Assembly: GCA_017542245.1 (NCBI GenBank) | Contig: JAFXXN010000144.1 | Coordinates: 21,586 to 85,585 of the forward strand | DNA length: 64,000 bases | Reading direction: 5' to 3' | Source: Lachnospiraceae bacterium | GTDB lineage: Bacteria; Bacillota; Clostridia; Lachnospirales; Lachnospiraceae | Shown: in pieces, positions 32,879 through 41,335 of the stretch | How positions within the stretch are numbered: the first letter of the stretch is position 1 | Layout: every line of letters begins with the position of its first letter | Program-made: the position numbers and the translations under genes | Notes under the pieces: model-generated | What the model saw: only the letters and a program-made list of their open reading frames with translations | Told to the model about the DNA's origin: nothing | The model's database searches: none

Positions 32879-33415
32879 ATGAACAAATTTGAACTTATAA
32901 ATGCATCGTGTGCAGATCAGGAAGCAGATGTTGTTGTAAATGCTGCAAATTCCAGGCTGTGGGAAGGCGGCGGTATCTGCGGTGTCATTTTCTCCAGAGC
33001 CGGGAGAAGAGAACTTACAGAAGCATGTGATAAGTATAAGACTCCGCTGCATGACGGTGAAGCTGTTATTAGTCCGGCTTTCAACATGAAGAACGCTAAG
33101 GCCATAATCCATGCTGTCGGTCCCAACTTTGGAGTAACTCCTACTGCATTTGATGAACTTTTTAATGCGTATTACAACTCACTTTCAGTAATGAAGGATA
33201 ATGGGTATCACAGCATATCATTTCCTCTGATCAGTTCAAGTATTTTTGGCGGAGACCTTCCTAATCCCGTAGCAGAATCAACCAAGCAGTGTATAAGAGC
33301 ATATAAGAAGTTTACAGAAGATAATCCTGACTACGATATAGATGTAAAACTATGTGCTTTTACAGATATTGAAATGAAGAAAGCTAAACAGGAATACGAT
33401 AAGAGTGAGGTTTGA
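32879..33415 (+). CDS. macrodomain (ADP-ribose-binding) protein
   Basis: The 178-residue protein has the macrodomain pattern: VVVNAANSRLWEGGGICGVIFSRAG, AVISPAFNMKNAKAIIHAVGP and ISFPLISSSIFGG. The first block is the ADP-ribose binding loop with the Asn-Ala-Ala-Asn and the Gly-rich turn. Such proteins remove or bind ADP-ribose or O-acetyl-ADP-ribose in the cytoplasm. AAAAAGGAGA precedes the ATG. It follows the HAD gene by about 108 bases and could be in the same unit. Confidence 0.92.
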   Translation: MNKFELINASCADQEADVVVNAANSRLWEGGGICGVIFSRAGRRELTEACDKYKTPLHDGEAVISPAFNMKNAKAIIHAVGPNFGVTPTAFDELFNAYYNSLSVMKDNGYHSISFPLISSSIFGGDLPNPVAESTKQCIRAYKKFTEDNPDYDIDVKLCAFTDIEMKKAKQEYDKSEV

Positions 33416-33500
33416 TTTTTGAAACTGATTTGCAGTTTTAAGGTTGAAAAAAGATGAAGAAGAAAATTGCGAAAAACTGATAATAAAATTACTCTTTATA

Positions 33501-33529
33501 TTGCATAATTTCCAAAATTATAGTATTAT
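33501..33529 (+). promoter_or_regulatory. promoter of secreted protein gene
   Basis: TTGCAT (33501-33506) and TATTAT (33524-33529), spacer 17 bases, 46 bases before the ATG. Confidence 0.5.
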
Positions 33530-33575
33530 TACAGAAGGTAGTTTGGACACCAAATAAAATTTTTAGGAGGAAAAT

Positions 33576-34424
33576 ATGAAGAGATTACTTAAAATTACTT
33601 TAGGCTGTGCAATATTGGCATTATTTATAGCACTCACTTCAAATGATCAGGTTTTTGCTAAATTTTCCAAAAAAGAATTAGCGCCTGACAAAACCTACAA
33701 ATATGACCTTGATGGGGATGGGACAAAAGAAAAAATCAGTTATTCCTTAACTTTTGACGGGTATGATTTAAAATGGGCTGGTATTGATATAAATGGTAAG
33801 TCCGCATATTCCCATAAACTTGGAAAGAAAGAAACATTTTACTCTGCTACCGTAATGATTTATGATATCAATCCTAAGGATGAGTACAAGGAAGTCATAA
33901 TTGATTATGATTTTGAATTTGAACATAATATTAAAGCTTACAGATATCAGGATAAAAAGCTGACACTTCTGTTTGATACAGGTATGTTACTTGGCGGAGA
34001 AAAACTTGTAGATGTTCAGAAAAAAGGAAATAAAGTACTGATGTATGAATCAGCTACTTGCGCCTGCGGAAACTGCTTCTATATAACAACCAATAATAAG
34101 ATCAAGAATAAGAAACTTAAGGAAGTTAAACCTAAGGATCAGATTTATACAATTCCTCAGGAAATCTGGGGCGATTATCTTATTACATTTAACCTGGCTA
34201 AAGACGTAGAAGTATATAAGGATGCTGATGGTACCGAAGTTATCGGTACTTTGAAGAAAGGAACCGAAATTCACCTTACTAAGTTAAAATACAATAATGG
34301 CACTGTTGTTTATGCACTTGTAGATGTGATTGGCGGTGAAGAGAGTGTAGGCTGGATAGATGTTGAATTTAAATCCGGCATGGATGGTGATTCACTTGTT
34401 ACAAATCCCGCATGGGCAGGATGA
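33576..34424 (+). CDS. secreted protein with VCBS-like N-half and SH3-like C-end
   Basis: The 282-residue product has a signal peptide (LLKITLGCAILALFIALTSNDQVFA) and then a DLDGDGTKEKISYSL motif typical of FG-GAP/VCBS-type propeller repeats. The middle carries a DYDFEFEHNIKAYRYQDKKL strand pair and two paired cysteines (CACGNC). The end (VEVYKDADGTEVIGTLKKGTEIHL...GWIDVE) resembles a bacterial SH3 domain. Probably cell-wall associated. AGGAGG precedes the ATG. Confidence 0.65.
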   Translation: MKRLLKITLGCAILALFIALTSNDQVFAKFSKKELAPDKTYKYDLDGDGTKEKISYSLTFDGYDLKWAGIDINGKSAYSHKLGKKETFYSATVMIYDINPKDEYKEVIIDYDFEFEHNIKAYRYQDKKLTLLFDTGMLLGGEKLVDVQKKGNKVLMYESATCACGNCFYITTNNKIKNKKLKEVKPKDQIYTIPQEIWGDYLITFNLAKDVEVYKDADGTEVIGTLKKGTEIHLTKLKYNNGTVVYALVDVIGGEESVGWIDVEFKSGMDGDSLVTNPAWAG

Positions 34425-34728
34425 TTTATAAGAATCATTAAAAGCCTTAAAGAAGATGATTAAGACTTAAGTTGATTCTTCTTTTGAAAAGGATGAAAAT
34501 AACTTAAGTTTTGAGGAATATAAACATAATACGTATAAAGTATGACAGATAAAATGCAATCCATGACAAAAGGGTTGCATTTTCTTTTTTTGTTATTATA
34601 ATCAAATTATCAACGTTGAAAGTTCTAAGGAAAAAACATGATACGCTGAATTTCTTAGGACGAAGCTCTGTTATTAAAGAACAGAGTTATCAGGCTAAAG
34701 CCCAAATTTATACAGGAGGATGAGTAAT
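34425..34728. other. gene-free stretch before LytTR gene
   Basis: Besides the terminator at 34551-34591, it has a CTCTGTT/AACAGAG hairpin at about 34666-34686 and a small GGCT/AGCC hairpin just before the LytTR ribosome site. No coding frame is visible. Confidence 0.5.
34551..34591 (+). terminator. Rho-independent terminator
   Basis: AAAATGCAATCC (34551-34562) pairs with GGGTTGCATTTT (34572-34583, one mismatch), followed by a C and seven Ts. Confidence 0.85.
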
Positions 34729-35178
34729 TTGAAGGTCAGGCTTTCAGTAAGTGAGAAAAGATATGATGAAATAAAAAACGAACTTTGCGATCATGGAATA
34801 GATATAGATGAAGATGCAGATCTTGAACTTATAGAAAGGTTTGGACAGACTGAGTTTTTAAATGTAAAAAATGATGTCGGAGACCGTATGAGGATACCTG
34901 TTACGGACATTGTTTTTATCGAAAGTTACGGCAGGAATATGGATGTTCATACTGAACAAGAGGTGTTCAGGGCATCCGAAAGGATGTATGTTTTGGAACA
35001 GGAACTTGCCGGAAGGGATTTCTTAAGGGTAAGCAACTCGTGTATCATATCCAAAAAGAAGATAAAAAGGATAAGACCAACACTTTCTATGAAATTTGTA
35101 CTTGAAATGACGGATAAGTCCCTGGTAGATGTTACGAGAGGTTATTATCATTCATTTAGGGAACATATGAAGATTTAA
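34729..35178 (+). CDS. LytTR-domain DNA-binding regulator
   Basis: The 149-residue protein has a C-terminal LytTR domain (about 50-149: IPVTDIVFIESYGRNMDVHTEQEVFRASERMYVLEQELAGRDFLRVSNSCIISKKKIKRI). The N-terminal 50 residues are a short helical segment, with no receiver domain. I choose TTG 34729 because AGGAGG (34714-34719) lies nine bases before it, whereas ATG 34720 directly abuts that site. Single-domain LytTR proteins usually pair with DUF3021 membrane proteins; here the next gene encodes a different membrane protein. Confidence 0.88.
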   Translation: MKVRLSVSEKRYDEIKNELCDHGIDIDEDADLELIERFGQTEFLNVKNDVGDRMRIPVTDIVFIESYGRNMDVHTEQEVFRASERMYVLEQELAGRDFLRVSNSCIISKKKIKRIRPTLSMKFVLEMTDKSLVDVTRGYYHSFREHMKI

Positions 35179-35228
35179 GTATAACAAATAGGGTTTAATA
35201 ATGTTTAATTTATGAAAGGAATAATAAA

Positions 35229-36266
35229 ATGGGAGTTTCAGGAATAAGAATCGCAGGAATAGCAGCATTGGTATGTGTAGCTATTATTATAGGAGTAGTT
35301 ATTTATAAAATATATAGATCAAAGGTCAATAAGGCACTTGCAGGAGAAATGAGCGGAGCACATATAGGAGTCCCGGCACCGGCGGACACTTTTAATGTGA
35401 TAATGAAAGTGGTGATGCTTATACTGCTGGTTTGGATAGTTATAAGCCTTGGCAGTATTTCCGACATAAAGCAGGAAATCTCCAATATGCAGTCAAATGT
35501 TTCATCACAGATATCTTCACTGTCATCTGAGGTGTCAAAACTTAAGACTGATATGACAGAAGTAAACAGCAGGATACAGTCATATAACAGATATATTAGT
35601 GACGTAAATGCAGAAGACAATACATGTATCATCAAACATAATATACGTTTAAAAACATACAGCGATACAACTGCAGTAAAACTCACATTGCCTGATGGTA
35701 CACAGGTAGATATGAATAAAAAGGCAGAAGGAATTTTTGAAGCGGAAACTAAGATTAATCTGTTTGCATACTCGGAAAGCAGTACAACATTTTCTATAAA
35801 AGAGGGGGACTTGAGTTATGTTGAAGCGCCGTTCCCTGAGAATGATGACGCTGATGAATATTGGCAGCTGGTAATTCCGTCGCTTTACAATGCGGGTGTT
35901 GATATTTTTCATAATTCTGACAATGTTTCAATAGGTACTGTCAATATGTTCTCATATCACAAGGTACAGTATCATATCGCATCTGCTAAGCTTGTTATCG
36001 AAAAGAACGGAGAAGTACTGGAAAATATCGATGCTATGCCTTATATGGCGGAAAGTTTAGGGGATTGCAGCATACCGGTTGATAAGAACTATGATATAAA
36101 AAATGATGACAATCTGACGGTTAAATTAGTTTTAACTACTGAAGAAGGATATTCCTTAAACCAGGATATATTTGAAAAGATTAAAGGAAGCGGTACCGGA
36201 GTATACAATAATAGATTTTCCATAACCGATAAAAACGGTAAGGAAGTATATAAAAACTTCAGATAA
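35229..36266 (+). CDS. membrane-anchored coiled-coil protein next to LytTR
   Basis: The 345-residue product has two N-terminal membrane helices (about 7-29 IAALVCVAIIIGVVIY and 55-77 VVMLILLVWIVISLGS), a coiled coil (about 80-115, SNVSSQISSLSSEVSKL) and an outside-facing beta-rich domain. The end contains FSITDKNGKEVYKNF. Function unknown. GAAAGGAAT precedes the ATG and the gene follows LytTR by 50 bases; membrane inhibitor or sensor for the LytTR protein is a hypothesis. A family D repeat follows. Confidence 0.65.
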   Translation: MGVSGIRIAGIAALVCVAIIIGVVIYKIYRSKVNKALAGEMSGAHIGVPAPADTFNVIMKVVMLILLVWIVISLGSISDIKQEISNMQSNVSSQISSLSSEVSKLKTDMTEVNSRIQSYNRYISDVNAEDNTCIIKHNIRLKTYSDTTAVKLTLPDGTQVDMNKKAEGIFEAETKINLFAYSESSTTFSIKEGDLSYVEAPFPENDDADEYWQLVIPSLYNAGVDIFHNSDNVSIGTVNMFSYHKVQYHIASAKLVIEKNGEVLENIDAMPYMAESLGDCSIPVDKNYDIKNDDNLTVKLVLTTEEGYSLNQDIFEKIKGSGTGVYNNRFSITDKNGKEVYKNFR

Positions 36267-36276
36267 AGACGATATG

Positions 36277-36362
36277 CATATAGTTTTAGTCGGGGCTTGA
36301 ACCTCGCATGAAAATATCTCTCCACCTCTTAGGCTACGCTAGGAGATGGGGAGATTTTAAAT
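36277..36362. repeat. family D repeat, copy 2
   Basis: Shares TTTTAGTCGGGGCTTGAACC and CCACCTCTTAGGCTACGCTA with 30713-30815. CCACCTCTTA pairs with TAGGAGATGG, a hairpin followed by GGGAGATTTT. It separates the LytTR-linked gene from the converging GNAT gene and may act as a terminator. Confidence 0.6.
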
Positions 36363-36366
36363 TTCG

Positions 36367-36819
36367 TTATAATTTATACTGCATGAAATTGTTGTTTTTT
36401 ACAAATCCGAAATCTGTATATAGAAGCACGCCCATATCCGATGCGGTGATCTGCACCGTACCGCACCCATAACTTCGGGCTTCTTCAACTACTTTTGAAA
36501 GTAACTCTTTGGCTATACCCATACGACGATAATTTGGATCGGTGTACATGCTTGAAAGAAGTCCTATTTTGCCGGTCGGACAGCCATAATAGGGGGGCTT
36601 TTCAACAAAAGACATACCGCTGGTTCCGATGATCTTTTTACCATCAACTGCTAACCATGAAACAAAAGTTCCATCGGACATATGGCGCTGATAGTAGTCT
36701 TTAAGAAAAGGCACGAGGTCTATATCTTCGGTTGCGCCTTCCTCTCTGAGCTGGGAGATACGCATCATAATAAAGGTGTCCAGATCATTTGGTTCAAGTT
36801 TACGATATTGTATTTCCAT
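36367..36819 (-). CDS. GNAT N-acetyltransferase
   Basis: The 150-residue protein has GNAT text: an N-terminal helix pair (DTFIMMRISQLREEG), KIIGTSGMSFVEKPPYY, LSSMYTDPNYRRMGIAKELLSKVVEEARSYGC (the acetyl-CoA loop RRMGIA) and ITASDMGVLLYTDFGFV. Substrate unknown. The ATG is preceded on the - strand by AGGAGAT. A CCTTCCCCTTTTAGGGGA-type repeat (family C) lies upstream. Confidence 0.85.
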   Translation of the reverse strand: MEIQYRKLEPNDLDTFIMMRISQLREEGATEDIDLVPFLKDYYQRHMSDGTFVSWLAVDGKKIIGTSGMSFVEKPPYYGCPTGKIGLLSSMYTDPNYRRMGIAKELLSKVVEEARSYGCGTVQITASDMGVLLYTDFGFVKNNNFMQYKL

Positions 36820-36846
36820 ATTTGGATATCTCCTATTTTTCTATTA

Positions 36847-36934
36847 AGCCTTCCCCTTTTAGGGGATTATCTCTACCATGAAGTGGTTGAAATGCCTCAC
36901 TGGTAAAGTGGTTTCAAAACAGACAGATGAGGTG
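36847..36934 (+). repeat. family C repeat, copy 1
   Basis: GCCTTCCCCTTTTAGGGGA at the left and GATGAGGTG at the right match the ends of 45849-45900. The middle is different (CATGAAGTGGTTGAAATGCC...). It lies between two - strand genes. Confidence 0.6.
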
Positions 36935-36959
36935 TAAAAATATAAAAATAAATATAGAA

Positions 36960-37646
36960 TTACGGTTCGCAGAAAAAGCCTGCATAATCAAATTTGTACA
37001 TTTTTACTTTATTTCCAAACAGATCCATATCTTTTCCTTCTACTTTACCGGCAAGGATTTGCTCAGCGCCTTCTATAAGCTTTGGTATCAGGTCCGGGTA
37101 TACCGGACATTTATCATGGCAGGGATAGATGGTGTCAAATCTTCCTTCATATGCCTTTAAGTTTTTAAGACTCTGTATATAGATTTCCATATTCCTATAT
37201 TGTCCGAACATGAAAATAATTCCTGACTGAACGGAGTCACCTGAATAAAGAACTTTATTATTTATATCAAGAATTCCTATACTTCCGGGTGTATGTCCGG
37301 GCATATCGATAATCTCTAAAGGACGGCCGCCAGGATTAAGGATATCGCCTCCCTTTATCGGAATGATGGTACCTTGACCTCCGTTTTTCCTATAGTTTTC
37401 TTCTTCAGCGGGATGCATATATATTTTATCAAAAGCAATATTTCCTGCTATATGATCCCTGTCAGCGTGAGTGTTAATCAGCTCTATAGGCTTGTCGGTA
37501 ACCTTCTTGGCAGCATCGATAGCGTTAGTATTATTCATGCTGCTGTCTACCATAAAAGCCTTTTCGGTTCCTTCGATGATAAAGTAGCGCACTCTGTCAT
37601 CCTCGACCATGTAGGTGTTCTCGTTAAGCTGGATAATGTCCATCAT
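36960..37646 (-). CDS. metallo-beta-lactamase-fold hydrolase
   Basis: The 228-residue protein has MBL motifs in order: NTHADRDHIAGN (HxHxDH-like with one His changed to Asp-adjacent form: THADRDH), GHTPGSIGI, GDSVQSG and YPCHDKCPV. These bind two metal ions; the family includes glyoxalase II and diverse thioesterases/hydrolases. The start at 37646 (ATG) follows GGAGGA; the ATG at 37679 lies before that site. Substrate unknown. Confidence 0.85.
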   Translation of the reverse strand: MMDIIQLNENTYMVEDDRVRYFIIEGTEKAFMVDSSMNNTNAIDAAKKVTDKPIELINTHADRDHIAGNIAFDKIYMHPAEEENYRKNGGQGTIIPIKGGDILNPGGRPLEIIDMPGHTPGSIGILDINNKVLYSGDSVQSGIIFMFGQYRNMEIYIQSLKNLKAYEGRFDTIYPCHDKCPVYPDLIPKLIEGAEQILAGKVEGKDMDLFGNKVKMYKFDYAGFFCEP

Positions 37647-37730
37647 GACTTTGTCCTCCGTTTTTACAATTTTTACCATTATACATCATTTTTACGGATA
37701 AATCAATTGTGGGCAGATTGGAAATTTTTA

Positions 37731-37783
37731 TTGCAATAAATATATTTTCAAAGTATAATTAAAGGGATGTTAATCAGATTAAC
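37731..37783 (+). promoter_or_regulatory. promoter and perfect palindromic operator candidate
   Basis: TTGCAA (37731-37736) and TATAAT (37754-37759), spacer 17 bases. Just after the -10, GTTAATCAGATTAAC (37769-37783) is a 15-bp perfect palindrome around a central base, placed over the likely transcription start of the GH27 gene, as expected for a repressor site. Confidence 0.6.
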
Positions 37784-37817
37784 ACAAAAAAATCAAACAT
37801 AGAAGAAAGGTTTATAT

Positions 37818-39071
37818 ATGGAGAAATGGTTAAAAAAGCCGCCGATGGGGTGGAACAGCTACGATTACTATAATACATCGGTTACGGAAGCTGATGTTAA
37901 AGCGAATGCTGACTTTATGGCAAAGCATCTTAAGGAATTTGGATGGGAATATATAGTTGTGGATATAGCCTGGTATTATAATGAAGAAGGTGAGCGCAGG
38001 GATATGTTCCAGTATATTCCTTTTGCTAAGGTAGAGATGGATGAATATTCCAGATTACATCCGGATCCTAAGAAATTTCCATCTTCCAAGGGCGGAAAAG
38101 GCTTTGGACCTCTTGCAGAATATGTTCATAACCTGGGACTTAAGTTTGGAATACATATTATGAGAGGTATTCCGAGACGTTCGGCTTATATGAGGACAAA
38201 GATCAAGGGAACAGATGTAACTGCAAATATGATTGCAAATCCGAATTCAATATGTTTCTGGAATCCTGATATGTATGGTGTAAATCCTAAGGCAGAGGGA
38301 GCTCAGGAATATTATGATTCTTTATTGGAGCTTTATGCATCATGGGGAGTGGATTTTATCAAATGTGATGATATCTGCCGTATGGATGCAGCCTCAAGCA
38401 AGGATGAGATCAGGCTTCTGCATAATGCTATAGAGAAATGCGGCAGGAAGATTGTACTCAGTCTTTCACCGGGACCAGCTATTTTAGACGAGCAGGAGTT
38501 TTACCATGAGAACGCCAATATGTGGCGCATCACCGATGACTTCTGGGATAAATGGAGCCTTCTTCTGGATATGTTCGACAGATGCAAAAAGTGGCAGCCG
38601 TTTGTAAAAGAGGGAGGTTATCCTGATTGTGATATGTTGCCCATGGGCAAGCTCGGAAAGGGATTCGGTGCCGAGAGGGATACTAATTTTACATTTGATG
38701 AGCAGAAGACCATGCTCACTCTCTGGTGCATTTTCCGTGCTCCTCTAATGATCGGTGCAGAGCTCACAAAGCTTGATGCTAAAACTATGGAACTTCTTAC
38801 AAAAGAGCCTCTTTACAGGATGAAGAATGAGATAACGGCCTCATCTGAAACCTATAGGGATGATGATTTCATTATCTGGGAGGCGGAATCCGACAGCAAA
38901 AAGTATGCTGCAATTTTCAATATCTCGGATGAAGAAAAGAAGGCTCCGTTTGACAGGATAGCTAAAACATTTGATGGGGCATTGGAAATCTGGTCATGGA
39001 AGACCGTTAGCAAGGAAGAAGGCTTTGAGATTCCTTCTCATGGCGCTATCCTGCTTAGCAAGGATCTTTAA
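37818..39071 (+). CDS. GH27 alpha-galactosidase-type glycoside hydrolase
   Basis: The 417-residue protein has the GH27 pattern: PPMGWNSYDYYN at the start, YIVVDIAWYY, LGLKFGIHIMRGIPR, WGVDFIKCDDICR with the catalytic nucleophile Asp in KCDD, and MWRITDDFWD with the acid/base Asp. The C-terminal beta-sandwich ends with LEIWSWKTV. No signal peptide is present, so it acts inside the cell, probably on imported alpha-galactosides. No transporter gene is adjacent. AAGAAAGG precedes the ATG. Its promoter carries a perfect palindrome. GH27 also includes alpha-N-acetylgalactosaminidases and isomaltodextranases, so the exact sugar is not settled. Confidence 0.88.
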   Translation: MEKWLKKPPMGWNSYDYYNTSVTEADVKANADFMAKHLKEFGWEYIVVDIAWYYNEEGERRDMFQYIPFAKVEMDEYSRLHPDPKKFPSSKGGKGFGPLAEYVHNLGLKFGIHIMRGIPRRSAYMRTKIKGTDVTANMIANPNSICFWNPDMYGVNPKAEGAQEYYDSLLELYASWGVDFIKCDDICRMDAASSKDEIRLLHNAIEKCGRKIVLSLSPGPAILDEQEFYHENANMWRITDDFWDKWSLLLDMFDRCKKWQPFVKEGGYPDCDMLPMGKLGKGFGAERDTNFTFDEQKTMLTLWCIFRAPLMIGAELTKLDAKTMELLTKEPLYRMKNEITASSETYRDDDFIIWEAESDSKKYAAIFNISDEEKKAPFDRIAKTFDGALEIWSWKTVSKEEGFEIPSHGAILLSKDL

Positions 39072-39154
39072 TCTTTAAGTAAAGCCAATATTACAAAATT
39101 GACAAAAGGTTAATGAATCGGCTTTATGAGAATTTAACGGACGAGATATGATAT

Positions 39155-40768
39155 ATGAAGAAGAACGATGAATTCGAGATAGACATTACCGATATTGGAA
39201 ATGACGGCGAAGGGATAGGAAAGTACGATGGGATGACCTTCTTTATAAAGGGCGGACTCCCGGGTGACAGGATCTTGGCCGGAGCTACAAAATTAAAGAA
39301 AACATATGGCTATGCGAGACTGGTGAAGGTGATTACGCCTTCGCCTTTTCGTGTTAATCCACCCTGTCCGATAGCGGGAAAATGCGGAGGCTGCCAGCTG
39401 CAAAACATTTCCTACGAAAAGCAGCTTGAAATTAAAGAATCCAAGGTATTTAACGACATAATAAGACTCGGAAAGGTTGATCCCGGAAGAATCAATCAGA
39501 GGGACGGTTCTCTGATTGAAAACAGTGTCATTTTTCACAGGATTATCGGGATGGAGAATACCTTACATTATCGTAACAAAGGGCAGTTTCCTGTAGGTTC
39601 AGATAAGGAAGGAAATATAATTACAGGTTTTTATGCCGGACATACTCATTCCATTATTTCTACGGAAAAATGTATGATCCAGCATGAACTGACAGATTAT
39701 ATCATGAAAACTGTCAGGGATTTTATGGTGAAATTTTCAATTCCTGCATATGAGGAACCAAAAAGTAAAGAGAATCTATCGAGGACATTAAAAAGAAAAA
39801 ATCCCGGAAAAAACAATGGGATTATTGAAAAAAATGGACATGGCTTAGTTCGTCACATCCTGACACGTGTAGGTTTCCGTACACATGAGGTTATGGTTTG
39901 TATTGTTATAAACGGAAAGGAGCTTCCTCATTGGGAAGAACTGAAAAATCTACTTGTGGCATGTATTGAGAATTATAATAGGGATTTATCTGAAAATGCT
40001 ATGCCTTACTATAATTTAACATCGTTTTCTTTAAATATAAATACTGAAAATACAAATGTTATTCTAGGTGCTCAGGTCAAAACACTTTATGGAAAGCCAT
40101 ACTTTACTGATTATATCGGAGACCTGGAATACAGGATATCACCTTTATCATTTTATCAAGTAAATCCTGTGCAAACATTGAAGTTGTATTCTACTGCCCT
40201 TGAATATGCACAAAAGAAAGATCATTTCAAAAATTTAACAGCAGACTGTGATGTAAAAATTCAAGATAAAGTGGCACTATCCGATGAACTGTACGGAAAA
40301 ACAATCTGGGATCTTTATTGCGGTATTGGGACAATATCCCTTTTTATGGCGCAGAAAGCAAAGAAGGTATTTGGAGTAGAGATAGTACCGCAGGCTATAG
40401 AGGATGCAAAAAAGAATGCCGAGATAAATGGAATTAAAAATGTGGAATTTATATGCGGTGCAGCAGAAGAGGTGATGCCTCAAAAACTTAGGGAAAACCC
40501 TGATTTAAAGGCTGATGTGATAGTGGTTGATCCGCCCAGAAAGGGATGTGATGAAACACTTCTTAAAGCCATAGTAAAGATGGAGCCGGAGAGAATTGTA
40601 TATGTTTCCTGTGATCCGGCTACATTATCAAGAGATATAGCATATCTTGAAGAACAGGGATTCATCTTAAAAGAAGTGCAGCCTGTGGACCAGTTCCCCT
40701 ACAGTTCACATGTTGAGACATGTTGCCTTCTCACGAAGTGTAGGTCGGATGAATATTGTTCACCTTAA
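39155..40768 (+). CDS. rlmD: 23S rRNA uracil-C5 methyltransferase (RlmD-type) with inserted repeat
   Basis: The 537-residue protein has an N-terminal TRAM domain (DIGNDGEGIGKYDGMTFFIKG), four Fe-S cysteines (CPIAGKCGGC plus a later EKCMIQH), FYQVNPVQT, WDLYCGIGTISLF (SAM motif I), VDPPRKGCD and catalytic Cys in VYVSCDPATL. It methylates U1939 (or U747) of 23S rRNA. It is longer than the usual 450-460 residues: INQRDGSLIEN (about residues 113-123) is encoded by a family B repeat inserted in frame, and two other stretches (EEPKSKENLSRTLKRKNPGK; FKNLTADCDVKIQDKVAL) also look like extra sequence. The core motifs are intact. A GGACGAG sequence precedes ATG 39155. Confidence 0.9.
   Translation: MKKNDEFEIDITDIGNDGEGIGKYDGMTFFIKGGLPGDRILAGATKLKKTYGYARLVKVITPSPFRVNPPCPIAGKCGGCQLQNISYEKQLEIKESKVFNDIIRLGKVDPGRINQRDGSLIENSVIFHRIIGMENTLHYRNKGQFPVGSDKEGNIITGFYAGHTHSIISTEKCMIQHELTDYIMKTVRDFMVKFSIPAYEEPKSKENLSRTLKRKNPGKNNGIIEKNGHGLVRHILTRVGFRTHEVMVCIVINGKELPHWEELKNLLVACIENYNRDLSENAMPYYNLTSFSLNINTENTNVILGAQVKTLYGKPYFTDYIGDLEYRISPLSFYQVNPVQTLKLYSTALEYAQKKDHFKNLTADCDVKIQDKVALSDELYGKTIWDLYCGIGTISLFMAQKAKKVFGVEIVPQAIEDAKKNAEINGIKNVEFICGAAEEVMPQKLRENPDLKADVIVVDPPRKGCDETLLKAIVKMEPERIVYVSCDPATLSRDIAYLEEQGFILKEVQPVDQFPYSSHVETCCLLTKCRSDEYCSP
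39491..39522 (+). repeat. family B repeat inserted in frame in rlmD
   Basis: AATCAGAG-GGACGGTTC-TCTGATT forms the palindrome. It is identical to the left arm of the composite elements at 41209, 52199 and 54748. It adds about 11 residues to the protein. Confidence 0.85.
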
Positions 40769-40812
40769 GGTTGATATGGAAAATTATTATCGGATCAAGG
40801 ATAAAAGCATAA

Positions 40813-41043
40813 CTAGTCGTTGGCTTTAAGCCGATGATAATAGTTGAGTAATCGTTGTAAGGTTGCATCATCTGCGTTTTGTACAAAAGATATGGCGGCG
40901 GCAAAATCAGATAATTCCAGAGTAGCTGATGTTATACGTAATTGATTACGAAATATATCAAAATTTACATCAGGAATATGGCAAATACATCCATTCTGTG
41001 AAGGTAATACAAGATCTACAGCAGTATTTATTATTAAATACAT
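40813..41043 (-). CDS. small hypothetical protein, uncertain
   Basis: From ATG 41043 the frame encodes 76 residues (MYLIINTAVDLVLPSQNGC...). The text has a plausible hydrophobic core and a C-terminal helix (ADDATLQRLLNYYHRLKAND), but there is no ribosome site before the ATG. It may be part of a lost gene next to a composite repeat. Confidence 0.35.
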   Translation of the reverse strand: MYLIINTAVDLVLPSQNGCICHIPDVNFDIFRNQLRITSATLELSDFAAAISFVQNADDATLQRLLNYYHRLKAND

Positions 41044-41058
41044 GTTGATTATAAGGAA

Positions 41059-41207
41059 TTGAACAATAATGATTTTCAAAGTGCCAAAGTGCCAGATTCA
41101 AAGAGCCAAATTGGCACTTTGAAAATAACGCTTGAGGAAATGGCGATAATCAAAGTGATCTGGGATGAGCCTTCAGCAACACAAAAGAGACAGCTCCAAT
41201 GTCATTA
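41059..41207 (+). pseudogene. gene fragment truncated by a composite repeat
   Basis: The text LKITLEEMAIIKVIWDEPSATQKR looks like the start of a winged-helix DNA-binding segment (compare 'SITQKELA'), cut by the composite repeat at 41209. The frame continues only into the repeat. AAAGTGCCA inverted repeats at 41079-41123 flank its beginning. Confidence 0.45.
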
Positions 41208-41208
41208 T

Positions 41209-41317
41209 GTCAATCAGAGGGACGGTTCTCTGATTGAAAAACGAATCGCAAAAAAACAAGGAAAATTAAGGGCTTTGGATGAATGAAAAATCAATCACAG
41301 AACCGTCCCGGTGATTG
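41209..41317 (+). repeat. composite family B element, copy 1
   Basis: The left arm is TCAATCAGAG-GGACGGTTC-TCTGATT and the right arm is CAATCACAGAACCGTCCCGGT, in opposite sense, about 60 bases apart. The middle contains CAAGGAAAAT..AGG..TT. Two further copies at 52199 and 54748 have the same layout. The right end lies just before the start of the fumarate reductase membrane subunit gene. Confidence 0.85.
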
Positions 41318-41335
41318 AGGAAGAAGGTAGATGTT

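Noticed and set aside
36682-37160. + strand frames across the GNAT and MBL genes
   Set aside because: Antisense shadows; the - strand frames have family motifs and ribosome sites.
41059-41286. A separate 75-residue protein gene
   Set aside because: Its second half is the translation of a composite repeat; the same peptide (NQRDGSLIE) appears in rlmD. A fragment cut by the repeat is more likely.
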